A stretch of 64,000 nt of DNA, from the NCBI GenBank assembly GCA_031550975.1, contig JAVBOC010000004.1:1-64000 (forward strand). Reading direction: 5' to 3'. The translations under genes were made by a program, and so were the position numbers. The notes under the pieces are model-generated. The model did no database searches, was not told the origin of the DNA, and saw only the letters and a list, made by a program, of their open reading frames with translations. Shown here one piece after another: positions 56,958-64,000 of the stretch (position 1 is the stretch's first letter; the number at the start of each line of letters is the position of its first letter). The stretch is from UBA947 sp031550975 (GTDB taxonomy: Bacteria > Cyanobacteriota > Vampirovibrionia > Gastranaerophilales > Gastranaerophilaceae).

Positions 56958-58523
56958 ATGATGGAATTTGTACTCGATTTATTATACGTTTATGCTGCAG
57001 TGTATTCGGTCTATTTTTTGGCTTTAGCTATTGGAAATCTAAACGAGAAAAAGTTTAGCATTGAAAAAAGATACTCTATTTATGAGGATAAAGACAATAT
57101 CGCTGTTGTCATTTATTCGCATAACAATAAAGTTACGCTGGAAAACTTGGTACGCGAACTCAAAGGGCAGGATTATCCGGTCGATTGCGTAAAAGTTTTC
57201 GCGATTTTAGACAACTGCATTGACAACTCTGAAGAACTTTTTATAAAAGACAGTTTTGTTAACGCTATAAATATTAAAGATGTCGGAACAATCGGCAAAG
57301 ATCAAGCGATCTCTATCTTGCTCGAAAAATTGCACGAAGACAGGTGGATTGACTCTTACTTGTTCATCGACGGCGACAGAAGCATCCCTAACGATTTTCT
57401 ATCAACTGTAAACGCTGCTCTTGCGCGTCACAGCGTTGTTAGCGGCGAAACCTTAATGCTTACTGAAATGTTAGGCCCGATTGACCAAATCAAAGCGGCT
57501 TATCAAAAATATCACATGAACTTTATCAGAAAAGCGCGTTCACTGTTTGGATTGGCTTCTCAAGCGGATTCAGGCGTGTTTATCATTAAAAAAGATATCG
57601 TTGATAATATTACTACAGTTGATTTCAAAGATATTAACTCAGAACTGAAATACAGCCTGTTACTCTCAAAAATAGGTTATCCTTGCTATTACAACCCAAA
57701 TATTCAGACTTTTGTGGACACAACAAATTACGAATTTAAAAAGCCGCGTTTGTCTGCGCGTTTGGAATTGTTTAAAAATTGCTTCACAAAAATCTGGTCT
57801 AAAAACGGAATCTTTGCTGAGCACACATTCTCATTGTTGTACCCGAACATTTGGCTATTAGCGCTTATATTTGCAGGCGCGTTGAAATACTCTTACTACA
57901 ATCCTTTCATCGTTGATTTTAAGGTGGTTTTATTCACGTTCGTAGTTTTGGCAACGGGATTTGCGATGAGCTTAATTAACGCGAAACTTACCAAAAAAGA
58001 AACCGGATTGTTGTTCATATACCCGCTTTATTCTTTCTGTCACATAGTTAAAAACTTCCCGCTTGTGCGCATGATAAGAAACAAAATCAACAACCGCGAA
58101 GACCTTCCTGAAGGCACTGAAAAGCTTGCTATTGAAGCCGTTGTGATGTACAACGACAGAGAACTTCCGTGCAAATTAGAATTTATTTCTGAAACGGGAT
58201 TGGCAAAAATAAGATTTCTATTTAAAAACAGAAAATTCACTACAACAAAACATCTGCGCATGCTTGATGCGTTGCAAGAATTGAAGTTAAAACTCCACGA
58301 ATACGGTTTTATTTTAAAAATCTGCAACTGCTGCGCAAGCTTCCAGTCAAGCGTTGACGGCTCAACAAATATGCTAAAAGGTGTTTGTAATTGCGATTAC
58401 CCAAGCCCATATATCAAAGAACCGCAGCCGACATTGATTTGGAACTCATGCGGCAAGTTCACTCCGGGCACGGTAAACACATTTATTGAAGATATTATCC
58501 AAGAAGAATATTCGCCGGTATAA
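56958..58523 (+). CDS. Family 2 glycosyltransferase with Cys-rich C-terminal domain
   Basis: About 521 residues from ATG 56958, because the promoter lies between 56904 and 56933; GGGAAGG is the ribosome site. An N-terminal helix (about 5-25) is followed by the GT-A domain: IAVVIYSHNNKVTLENLV, AILDNCIDN, FIDGDRSIPNDFLSTV (Asp-rich donor site), about 60-290. Three membrane helices follow (about 305-385). The last 100 residues carry ICNCCASFQSSVDGSTNMLKGVCNC, a cysteine domain that I do not recognise as part of GT2 enzymes. The acceptor is unknown; a surface polysaccharide is likely. Confidence 0.85.
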   Translation: MMEFVLDLLYVYAAVYSVYFLALAIGNLNEKKFSIEKRYSIYEDKDNIAVVIYSHNNKVTLENLVRELKGQDYPVDCVKVFAILDNCIDNSEELFIKDSFVNAINIKDVGTIGKDQAISILLEKLHEDRWIDSYLFIDGDRSIPNDFLSTVNAALARHSVVSGETLMLTEMLGPIDQIKAAYQKYHMNFIRKARSLFGLASQADSGVFIIKKDIVDNITTVDFKDINSELKYSLLLSKIGYPCYYNPNIQTFVDTTNYEFKKPRLSARLELFKNCFTKIWSKNGIFAEHTFSLLYPNIWLLALIFAGALKYSYYNPFIVDFKVVLFTFVVLATGFAMSLINAKLTKKETGLLFIYPLYSFCHIVKNFPLVRMIRNKINNREDLPEGTEKLAIEAVVMYNDRELPCKLEFISETGLAKIRFLFKNRKFTTTKHLRMLDALQELKLKLHEYGFILKICNCCASFQSSVDGSTNMLKGVCNCDYPSPYIKEPQPTLIWNSCGKFTPGTVNTFIEDIIQEEYSPV

Positions 58524-59607
58524 TTTCACTAATCATATAAATCGAACCGCAAACGATAACAAGTGTGTCATCTTGGGGTAGTTTATCAAGCGATTGAAAC
58601 TTTTGTGATGGAAACTTCTGCCCGTCGAATTTTCGAGAGCCTTTAAAATCAACATAATAGATTTCATCTTGCGGGCGGAAAAGTTCACACGCCATATTTT
58701 CGTAATCTTTATTCTCCAAACAGCCAAAAACAAATCTGCGTTTGCGCTCCGGATGAAACTCGTCAAGACTTTGACGCAAAGCTTTTGCACCGTTCGGATT
58801 GTGACAGGCATCGACAATCAAGTTTTCATTTACAACCTGAAACCGTGCAGGATGAACAACTTTCTTCAGACCCGCTTCAATGTTTTCTTGCGGGATTTGG
58901 GGGCAAACTTTTTCTAAAACTTCAAGCACCAATGCAAGATTTTCTTGTTGGTAGACACCCTTTAAATTTGTCGAACAATTGCTAGTCTCTAATCTCTTGT
59001 CTCTAGTTTCTAATCTCACCACAGGGCATCCGGGTTTGATTATCCCCTCTTTTTCGCGCGTAATTTCGTCTAACGTTTTGCCCAAACGCTCTGTATGATC
59101 GTAATCTATCCGCGTAATCACAGCGCAAAGGTTGGATTTAATAACGTTTGTTGCGTCAAATCTGCCGCCCAGTCCCGTTTCTAAAACAACAACATCGACT
59201 CCGTTATCCGCAAAATATTTAAACATCATCGCAGTCAGGATTTCAAATTCAGTAAGCGGAATGTCGTTGTCTGTCACTTCTGTTACTAATTTCGCAAAAA
59301 CCTCGCGAGGGATATCGCAGCCATTTATTTTAATTCGCTCTGTGTATTCATAAATATGCGGACTTGTATAAAGCCCAACTTTTAGACCCGATTCCGACAA
59401 AACAGAAGCGAGCATTGAACAAACTGAACCCTTGCCGTTGGTGCCGGCAACGTGAATGCATTTTAATTTTTCCTGCGGATTCCCGAGCAACTCCAGCACT
59501 GCAGAAATGCGTTCAAGACCCAGTTCTATGCGGAATTTCCCGCTAGAGGTCAACAAGGAAACGGCTCGGTTGTACTCATTAAACCTTTCAACCATCCAAC
59601 TATTCAA
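58495..59607 (-). CDS. folC: Dihydrofolate synthase / folylpolyglutamate synthase
   Basis: ATP-dependent addition of glutamate to dihydropteroate and folates. 370 residues, Mur-ligase fold. HVAGTNGKGSVCSMLASVL is the P-loop, then GLYTSPHI, ETGLGGRFDATNV and DACHNPNGAKALR. The N-terminal residues MNSWMVERF and the murG stop come from a single octamer array at the gene boundary. A heptamer array (RLETRDKRLETSNC, about 199-212) is in frame before the C-terminal domain. The 3' end overlaps the GT2 gene by 29 nt on the opposite strand. Confidence 0.93.
   Translation of the reverse strand: MNSWMVERFNEYNRAVSLLTSSGKFRIELGLERISAVLELLGNPQEKLKCIHVAGTNGKGSVCSMLASVLSESGLKVGLYTSPHIYEYTERIKINGCDIPREVFAKLVTEVTDNDIPLTEFEILTAMMFKYFADNGVDVVVLETGLGGRFDATNVIKSNLCAVITRIDYDHTERLGKTLDEITREKEGIIKPGCPVVRLETRDKRLETSNCSTNLKGVYQQENLALVLEVLEKVCPQIPQENIEAGLKKVVHPARFQVVNENLIVDACHNPNGAKALRQSLDEFHPERKRRFVFGCLENKDYENMACELFRPQDEIYYVDFKGSRKFDGQKFPSQKFQSLDKLPQDDTLVIVCGSIYMISEIIPANILLG
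58981..59017. repeat. GGGACTA heptamer array (H2) inside folC
   Basis: On the coding (minus) strand GAGATTA, GAAACTA, GAGACAA, GAGATTA, GAGACTA; encodes LETRDKRLETS. Confidence 0.85.
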
Positions 59608-59614
59608 CCTTTCA
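59581..59614. repeat. AACCATTC octamer array (O1) on the murG/folC boundary, opposite orientation
   Basis: On the coding (minus) strand it reads GGTTGAAT-type, so it does contain stop and start codons: the TGA of murG and the ATG of folC lie inside it. The only O1 locus in this orientation relative to the genes. Confidence 0.85.
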
Positions 59615-60749
59615 ATTGCTTCAGTTGTTCCAAAATCCGCTCACAGCCGTCGAATTTCGCCAGCGAAAGTGAGTTTTTCTTAACTTCTTCAAAACGTGCC
59701 GGATCGTCCAACAACGACAGCAGGGCTTTTTTCAGGCTTTGTTTAGTCAAATCGATATCTTCAATATAAAGTGCCGCACCGCGTTCAACCAGATAATGCG
59801 CGTTTTTGCGCTGGTGGTCGGCTGCTGCATGCGGGAACGGGACCAAAATGGGCGCGATACCGCTTGCGCAAATCTCTGACAAACTCAATGAACCTGCGCG
59901 CGAAACAGCCATGTCGCTTGCTTTTAAAACTGCCACCATGTTATCAAAATATGGCCGCACAAGCAGATTTTTATCCCTTTCATATTCAGGATAAAATTTG
60001 ATTAACTGTTCCAAAACGCGCTCGTAATTTTTCTTTCCGGTCTGGAAAATCACTTGCAGATCAAGTTCACACGAGAGTTCTTTTAACAACTCAACTGTCG
60101 CATCATTGATGCTTCTCGCGCCTTGCGAACCGCCCATAACACACAATGTGGTTTTATTTTGCAGACCAAGCATTTCTCGTGCGCTCTCTTGAGAAAGCGT
60201 TTTAAATTCCGTTCTAATCGGGTTTCCGTTGACATGAATATTTTTGTTGTTGATAAATTCTTTTGCACTCTCAAACGCTATTGAAACTATCGCCGCGCCC
60301 GGCGCAAATTTACGCGAAACCAACCCCGGCTGTGCATCGCAATCGTGGAGCATATAAGGAATTTTTTTGCGGCATACACAACATTTTGACGATAAACATG
60401 CCATCAAAACAGGTGCCGAAACATAACCGCCTGTCCCAAAAGCCGCAACGGGTTTGTATTTATTCACATAATAACAGCATTGAAGCCATGCTCGTCCAAG
60501 TTGAAATAGCCATTTTATAAATGCCCAACCTGCTTGTCGCGGCATCGCATTAATTTTAACCGGCAAAAAATCATAACCTTCTTGTTTGGCAATTTCTGCT
60601 TCTAAATTCTTTGGATTGCCGATATAATAGACTTTCGCGCCATCTTCAATGAGCGCGTCAATTACCGCAATCGCCGGATAAATATGTCCGCCCGTGCCGC
60701 CGCCTGTTACAAAGTAAATATTATTTAAATATGCCTTTTCAGAGTGCAT
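59604..60749 (-). CDS. murG: UDP-N-acetylglucosamine--N-acetylmuramyl-(pentapeptide) pyrophosphoryl-undecaprenol N-acetylglucosamine transferase
   Basis: Converts lipid I to lipid II. 381 residues, GT-B fold. FVTGGGTGGHIYPAIAV near the N-terminus, CVMGGSQGARSIN at the domain hinge and VSRAGSLSLSEICASGIAPILVPFPHAAADHQ as the UDP-GlcNAc site. Its stop lies in the O1 array that also starts folC. The ftsW stop (60739) lies 10 nt inside the murG start. Standard dcw order mraY-murD-ftsW-murG. Confidence 0.96.
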   Translation of the reverse strand: MHSEKAYLNNIYFVTGGGTGGHIYPAIAVIDALIEDGAKVYYIGNPKNLEAEIAKQEGYDFLPVKINAMPRQAGWAFIKWLFQLGRAWLQCCYYVNKYKPVAAFGTGGYVSAPVLMACLSSKCCVCRKKIPYMLHDCDAQPGLVSRKFAPGAAIVSIAFESAKEFINNKNIHVNGNPIRTEFKTLSQESAREMLGLQNKTTLCVMGGSQGARSINDATVELLKELSCELDLQVIFQTGKKNYERVLEQLIKFYPEYERDKNLLVRPYFDNMVAVLKASDMAVSRAGSLSLSEICASGIAPILVPFPHAAADHQRKNAHYLVERGAALYIEDIDLTKQSLKKALLSLLDDPARFEEVKKNSLSLAKFDGCERILEQLKQLKG

Positions 60750-61920
60750 AATTGCCCTCCTGATTTCTTATTTTATAAACGCGTTTGCGCGAAACGTTGA
60801 GTAAAATCCCCACCATCCAAAGTGAAACAATCAGCGACGAACCGCCATAACTAATAAACGGCATCGGAACCCCTGTTGCCGGCAGGAACGAACTTGCAAC
60901 ACTCATATTCATAAACGCCTGAAACGCAATAGAGAAAGTTATCCCGAGCGCCAAAAGTTTTCCGTAAATATCATTGGCGTGAACCGCAACTTTTAAACCT
61001 TGCAATAAGAACGTGAAAAACAACCCGACAATTAAAACGCATCCCGCAAACCCGAGTTCTTCAGCAATAACCGCAAAAATAAAGTCCGTATGACATTCCG
61101 GCAGATATTGAAGCTTTTGAATTGACGCTCCATAACCCACTCCGCTCAAACCGCCTGATGCGAACGCAATAAGCGATTGGATAATGTTATAGCCCGAACC
61201 CAACGGATCCGCCTCAGGATGCAGCCAAGTGGTTATACGCTGCATTTGATAAGGTTTAATTAGCCCTGTTGCCGCACCTGTAAGAAGTGCGAAAATTCCC
61301 GCACCCGTAAGCCCCGCAAAAAACTTCCACGAACCACCCGCACACAAATACATGACAACAGAAGTTGTAAATAAAAGCAGCGTCATACTCAGGTTTGGCT
61401 GTTTAAAAATCAAAAACAACATCGCACCGATAAACGCATACGCAAGCACTTTTTGCTTATCAAGCAATCTCGCATTATCACGAAAAGCGCTAGCTAAAAG
61501 TAGCACCACTGCAGGTTTTGCAAACTCCGACGGCTGCAGTTGGAAACCCAAAATACTTATCCATCGTTTCGCCCCGTTAACCGTTACCCCCAATGGTGTA
61601 AAATCAACCAGAATCAACGAAACTATTATTACTATCCCGATAATCGTATCCCACTGCGCGAGTTTTTTATAGTCGTAATTTGCCAAAAACTTTAAGCCAA
61701 TAAATCCGACAACAAAACAACCGATTTGTTTTAGCAAGAACTGTGCAGGGTTTCCGCCCTCATCGAGACATTTTGGCGCAGTTGCCGAAAAAATTGCCAG
61801 GAATCCGATTATGACCAAAAACGAAACCACAACAAGAAGCGTTTTGTCCGGCGGGGACAAAATCACACTCTGGATATGTCTGTTATTTGAAGCTGCTTCA
61901 GCTCTTTCTCGACGAGACAT
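60739..61920 (-). CDS. ftsW: Peptidoglycan glycosyltransferase FtsW
   Basis: SEDS-family polymerase of division septal peptidoglycan. 393 residues with about 10 membrane helices. Signature regions: NGAKRWISILGFQLQPSEFAKPA, GYGASIQKLQYLPECHTDFIFAVIAEELG, and TGVPMPFISYGGSS. Start at ATG 61920 (MSRRERAEAA), just inside the 3' end of murD; a longer frame to 62001 exists but would be odd. No good ribosome site, so translation may be coupled to murD. RodA and FtsW are hard to separate, but the dcw context favours FtsW. Confidence 0.94.
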   Translation of the reverse strand: MSRRERAEAASNNRHIQSVILSPPDKTLLVVVSFLVIIGFLAIFSATAPKCLDEGGNPAQFLLKQIGCFVVGFIGLKFLANYDYKKLAQWDTIIGIVIIVSLILVDFTPLGVTVNGAKRWISILGFQLQPSEFAKPAVVLLLASAFRDNARLLDKQKVLAYAFIGAMLFLIFKQPNLSMTLLLFTTSVVMYLCAGGSWKFFAGLTGAGIFALLTGAATGLIKPYQMQRITTWLHPEADPLGSGYNIIQSLIAFASGGLSGVGYGASIQKLQYLPECHTDFIFAVIAEELGFAGCVLIVGLFFTFLLQGLKVAVHANDIYGKLLALGITFSIAFQAFMNMSVASSFLPATGVPMPFISYGGSSLIVSLWMVGILLNVSRKRVYKIRNQEGNYAL

Positions 61921-63262
61921 AATCTTTGAAAACCCTTCCTCTTTCTTCGTATCCGCTAAACATATCGAAACTTGCACATGCCGGCGAAAGCAAGACCACA
62001 TCCGGTTTTAACGTAATTGATTTATCAACCGCACTTTGCAAAGTTTCTTCGTTATAAATTTGATTGAACCCATGTGCGCGCAAATTTTCTTCGAATCTCT
62101 GTGCTGCTTCGCCTATTAAAACAACTGATGTGATGTGTTTTTTTACTTCATCGCAAAACTCCGTTAAATCCGTATTTTTGTCTCTGCCGCCAGCGATTAA
62201 GACGACATTTTGGTCATTAAATGATTTAATTGCAACGATTGCAGCCTCGGGATTTGTCGCTTTTGAGTCGTTGTAAAAATCGATTCCGCAAAACGATTCG
62301 AACTTTTCCATTCTGTGTTCGGGAACTACAAACGACATAATGCGTTCGCGAATTGCTGCATTATCTAAGCCTTCTAATTTAGCACAAATAACAGCACACT
62401 CAACGTTTTGGTAGTTGTGTTCGCCAATTAACGGACAGTCTTTTAAGGTGATAATTTCTTCTTCGACGCCGTTTCGTTTGTAGAAAATCGCGCCGTTTTT
62501 AGTGTAAGAACAATTTTGTCCGACTTCTGCACCAAACATGAAAACCTCACCGCCAGAAGTTTTTGCAAACTCCAAGAGTCTTTTATCTGTCGCGTTTAAA
62601 ACCGCAAATTCAGGAGCGCGAAACATTTTTGCTTTTGCGCTGAAATAGTTTTCTAACCCGCCATGCCAGTCGAGATGATCAGGGGCAAAGTTTGTCCATA
62701 AAGCAATCTTCGGGTTAAACGTCGGACTGGTCTCTAGTTGGAAAGAACTGACTTCGCACACAAAAGTTGGTTGAATGGTTGAATGGTTGAATGGTTGAAT
62801 AGTTAACAACAACTCGCTCGGAGGAATGCCATAATTCCCACATGGATAAGCGCCTTCGCCAAGAATATGTGCTGTAAGCGCGGTCGTTGTTGTCTTTCCG
62901 TTTGTGCCGGTAATCGCGATAAACGGAATTTTTGTCTGAGTATAAGCCAGTTCAATTTCAGAAATCAACGGAATATTTGCCGCATTAATTGATTTTATAA
63001 TCTCGCTATGCAGCGGGATTCCCGGGCTTGTTACGCAAAGTTCAATTGACGGCAGCAGTTCAAAAGCCTTTGAATGTCCGCCCATTTCAACTTCAATGCC
63101 AAGAGAGTTAAGTTCTGCGATATCACATTTATCTTTATCATTTACCCCGCGAAACTCGGTCAAAAAGACTTGCGCGCCGCGCTTGTTAAGGAGTTTTGCC
63201 GCAGCACTTCCGCTCTTGGACAAACCTAAAACTAAAACTTTTTTACCCTTAACTTCTAACAT
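61898..63262 (-). CDS. murD: UDP-N-acetylmuramoylalanine--D-glutamate ligase
   Basis: Adds D-Glu to UDP-MurNAc-L-Ala. 454 residues: N-terminal Rossmann (VLVLGLSKSGSAAAKLL), ATP loop ITGTNGKTTTTAL, then VPEHRMEKFESFCGIDFYNDSKATNPEA in the C-terminal domain. In LLLTIQPFNHSTIQPTFVCE an in-frame octamer array interrupts the loop after GNYGIPPSE. AAAGGTAAG precedes the ATG. Upstream mraY is separated by an O3 array. Confidence 0.95.
   Translation of the reverse strand: MLEVKGKKVLVLGLSKSGSAAAKLLNKRGAQVFLTEFRGVNDKDKCDIAELNSLGIEVEMGGHSKAFELLPSIELCVTSPGIPLHSEIIKSINAANIPLISEIELAYTQTKIPFIAITGTNGKTTTTALTAHILGEGAYPCGNYGIPPSELLLTIQPFNHSTIQPTFVCEVSSFQLETSPTFNPKIALWTNFAPDHLDWHGGLENYFSAKAKMFRAPEFAVLNATDKRLLEFAKTSGGEVFMFGAEVGQNCSYTKNGAIFYKRNGVEEEIITLKDCPLIGEHNYQNVECAVICAKLEGLDNAAIRERIMSFVVPEHRMEKFESFCGIDFYNDSKATNPEAAIVAIKSFNDQNVVLIAGGRDKNTDLTEFCDEVKKHITSVVLIGEAAQRFEENLRAHGFNQIYNEETLQSAVDKSITLKPDVVLLSPACASFDMFSGYEERGRVFKDYVSSRKS
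62767..62806. repeat. AACCATTC octamer array (O1) inside murD
   Basis: Four units; the coding (minus) strand reads CTATTCAACCATTC..; encodes LTIQPFNHSTIQP. Confidence 0.88.
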
Positions 63263-63289
63263 TTATTTTGCTTACCTTTTGTTATTTCT

Positions 63290-63322
63290 TAGTCACTCAG
63301 TCACTTAGCGACTTAGTCACCC
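63290..63322. repeat. TAGTCACT octamer array (O3)
   Basis: TAGTCACT, CAGTCACT, TAGCGACT, TAGTCACC between mraY and murD. Sister of 54401-54425. Confidence 0.75.
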
Positions 63323-63329
63323 GTGAAAT

Positions 63330-64000
63330 CTACCACCCAATATTATACAAGAATATCGCCAACGCGCCCAAAATAGCCGAAGCCGCTGCAAACACAGTAA
63401 CGATTTTTTTCTCGCTCCAGTTGCAAAGTTCAAAGTGGTGATGAACCGGCGACATTTTAAATATTCTTTTGCCTGTGAGTTTAAAACTCGTAATCTGAAG
63501 GATTACAGACAAGGTTTCTGCGACAAAAACCCCCGCTATAAAGATTAGCAAGAACTCAAATTTACCCATCACAGCGAGCGTTCCAAGCAGCCCGCCAATT
63601 GCAAGCGAACCTGTGTCTCCCATAAATACTTTTGCCTTCGGGGCATTAAACCACAAAAACCCGAGCAGAGTACCGGCTGCAGCCGCGGCGATTATCGCCA
63701 CCTGCTGATGACCGCCCAAAAATGCAATCAGCGCACTTGCGCCAAACGCAAAAATCCCCGTTGAAGCCGCTAGCCCATCCAATCCGTCTGTTAAATTGTA
63801 CGCGTTAGAAGCGCCTGTTATAATTAGAACCGCCAAAATCGGATAGAACCAGCCGAGTTCAAAACTATGACCCGCAACCACAAACTGCGTTGCAGGATTG
63901 GATGTTGTCATAAAATACAAAACCGGCAAAAACGCGATTACTAATTGTCTTAGGAATTTTCCTTTCGCTGACAAACCGTCATTTCCTTTGCCTTTTAATT
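63330..64000 (-). CDS. mraY: Phospho-N-acetylmuramoyl-pentapeptide-transferase, N-terminus beyond the window
   Basis: First membrane step of peptidoglycan synthesis: transfers phospho-MurNAc-pentapeptide to undecaprenyl phosphate. The visible 223 residues enter from the window edge in frame (LKGKGNDGLSAKGKFLRQ, the conserved NxGLSxxxK block), then show membrane helices, NAYNLTDGLDGLA with the metal Asp, FNAPKAKVFMGDTGSLAIGG and PVHHHFE. About one third of the protein is missing. First seen gene of the mraY-murD-ftsW-murG-folC run. Confidence 0.95.
   Translation of the reverse strand, partial: LKGKGNDGLSAKGKFLRQLVIAFLPVLYFMTTSNPATQFVVAGHSFELGWFYPILAVLIITGASNAYNLTDGLDGLAASTGIFAFGASALIAFLGGHQQVAIIAAAAAGTLLGFLWFNAPKAKVFMGDTGSLAIGGLLGTLAVMGKFEFLLIFIAGVFVAETLSVILQITSFKLTGKRIFKMSPVHHHFELCNWSEKKIVTVFAAASAILGALAIFLYNIGW

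Noticed and set aside
60739..62001. FtsW with a 27-residue N-terminal extension (start at 62001)
   Set aside because: It would overlap murD by 104 nt and the extension is the shadow of the murD tail; the ATG at 61920 begins the usual sequence.

Overview
The window looks like a low-GC chromosome segment from a non-photosynthetic relative of Cyanobacteria (Melainabacteria/Vampirovibrionia, most like gut Gastranaerophilales). The lineage call is inference. It rests on a Ycf23/DUF561 protein (55457-56239, a family typical of cyanobacteria and plastids), a cyanobacterial-type primary sigma factor, FtsZ with SepF, short-headed pilins of the type common in that group, and heptanucleotide repeat arrays that recall cyanobacterial STRR sequences. 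I saw no rRNA, tRNA, CRISPR array, transposase or prophage.

Layout. 1-3628 (minus): a truncated pilin-like protein, then a TPR protein coupled to aspartate kinase. 3779-5859 (plus): comF, a small unknown gene and a radical SAM protein. 5868-8349 (minus): a PilO-like protein and a PilM-PilN fusion. 8451-12128 (plus): nadA, rlmB, the primary sigma factor and a pilin-like protein. 12146-15761 (minus): a Gly/Ser/Tyr-rich secreted protein, then rpsA overlapping ispH. 15884-19617: a small secreted protein and two Ala-rich coiled-coil proteins. 20140-25405: fba, then ftsZ, nadK, sepF and yggS. 25814-27425: thiL-ispD. 27659-31333 (minus): an Asn/Met-rich unknown, a lipoate ligase and two tandem secreted paralogues. 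31527-33868 (plus): a TPR protein, a BamE-like protein and another pair of secreted paralogues. 34027-38582: small genes, nusB, ftsY, an M14 peptidase and two lineage-type unknowns. 38645-44968 (plus): cysS, a SpoIID protein, an unknown, murJ and a TsaC-family gene. 45013-48820: small genes, then lipA, lpd and alr. 48858-52269 (plus): proB, proA, tyrA. 52355-55136 (minus): mtnA, a membrane protein, ruvC and an HtrA-like protease. 55457-58523 (plus): Ycf23, a PEBP protein and a GT2. 58495-64000 (minus): mraY-murD-ftsW-murG-folC, a dcw-type wall cluster.

The striking feature is the repeat load. Families of 7- or 8-nt degenerate tandem units lie between genes and also inside conserved enzymes, where they stay open and add short peptides (for example NHSTIQPF). 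Seven to eight of these loci are in-gene copies of a single octamer, always in the stop-free orientation; the one opposite-orientation copy sits exactly on the murG/folC boundary and carries a stop and a start. Longer palindromic elements (about 75-155 bp) also lie between genes and in frame inside nadK, lpd and thiL. A GC-rich element of about 120 bp is inserted in both nadK and the TsaC-family gene and read in two different frames.

A second pattern is promoter layout. Many genes have an extended -10 (TGnTAnnnT). In ten genes the -10 ends exactly 6 or 7 nt before the start codon with no Shine-Dalgarno, which predicts leaderless mRNAs (comF, 15884, nadK, thiL, 31333, murJ, the HTH gene at 45362, alr, proB, ruvC). 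Other genes have a clear SD and often use GTG or TTG.
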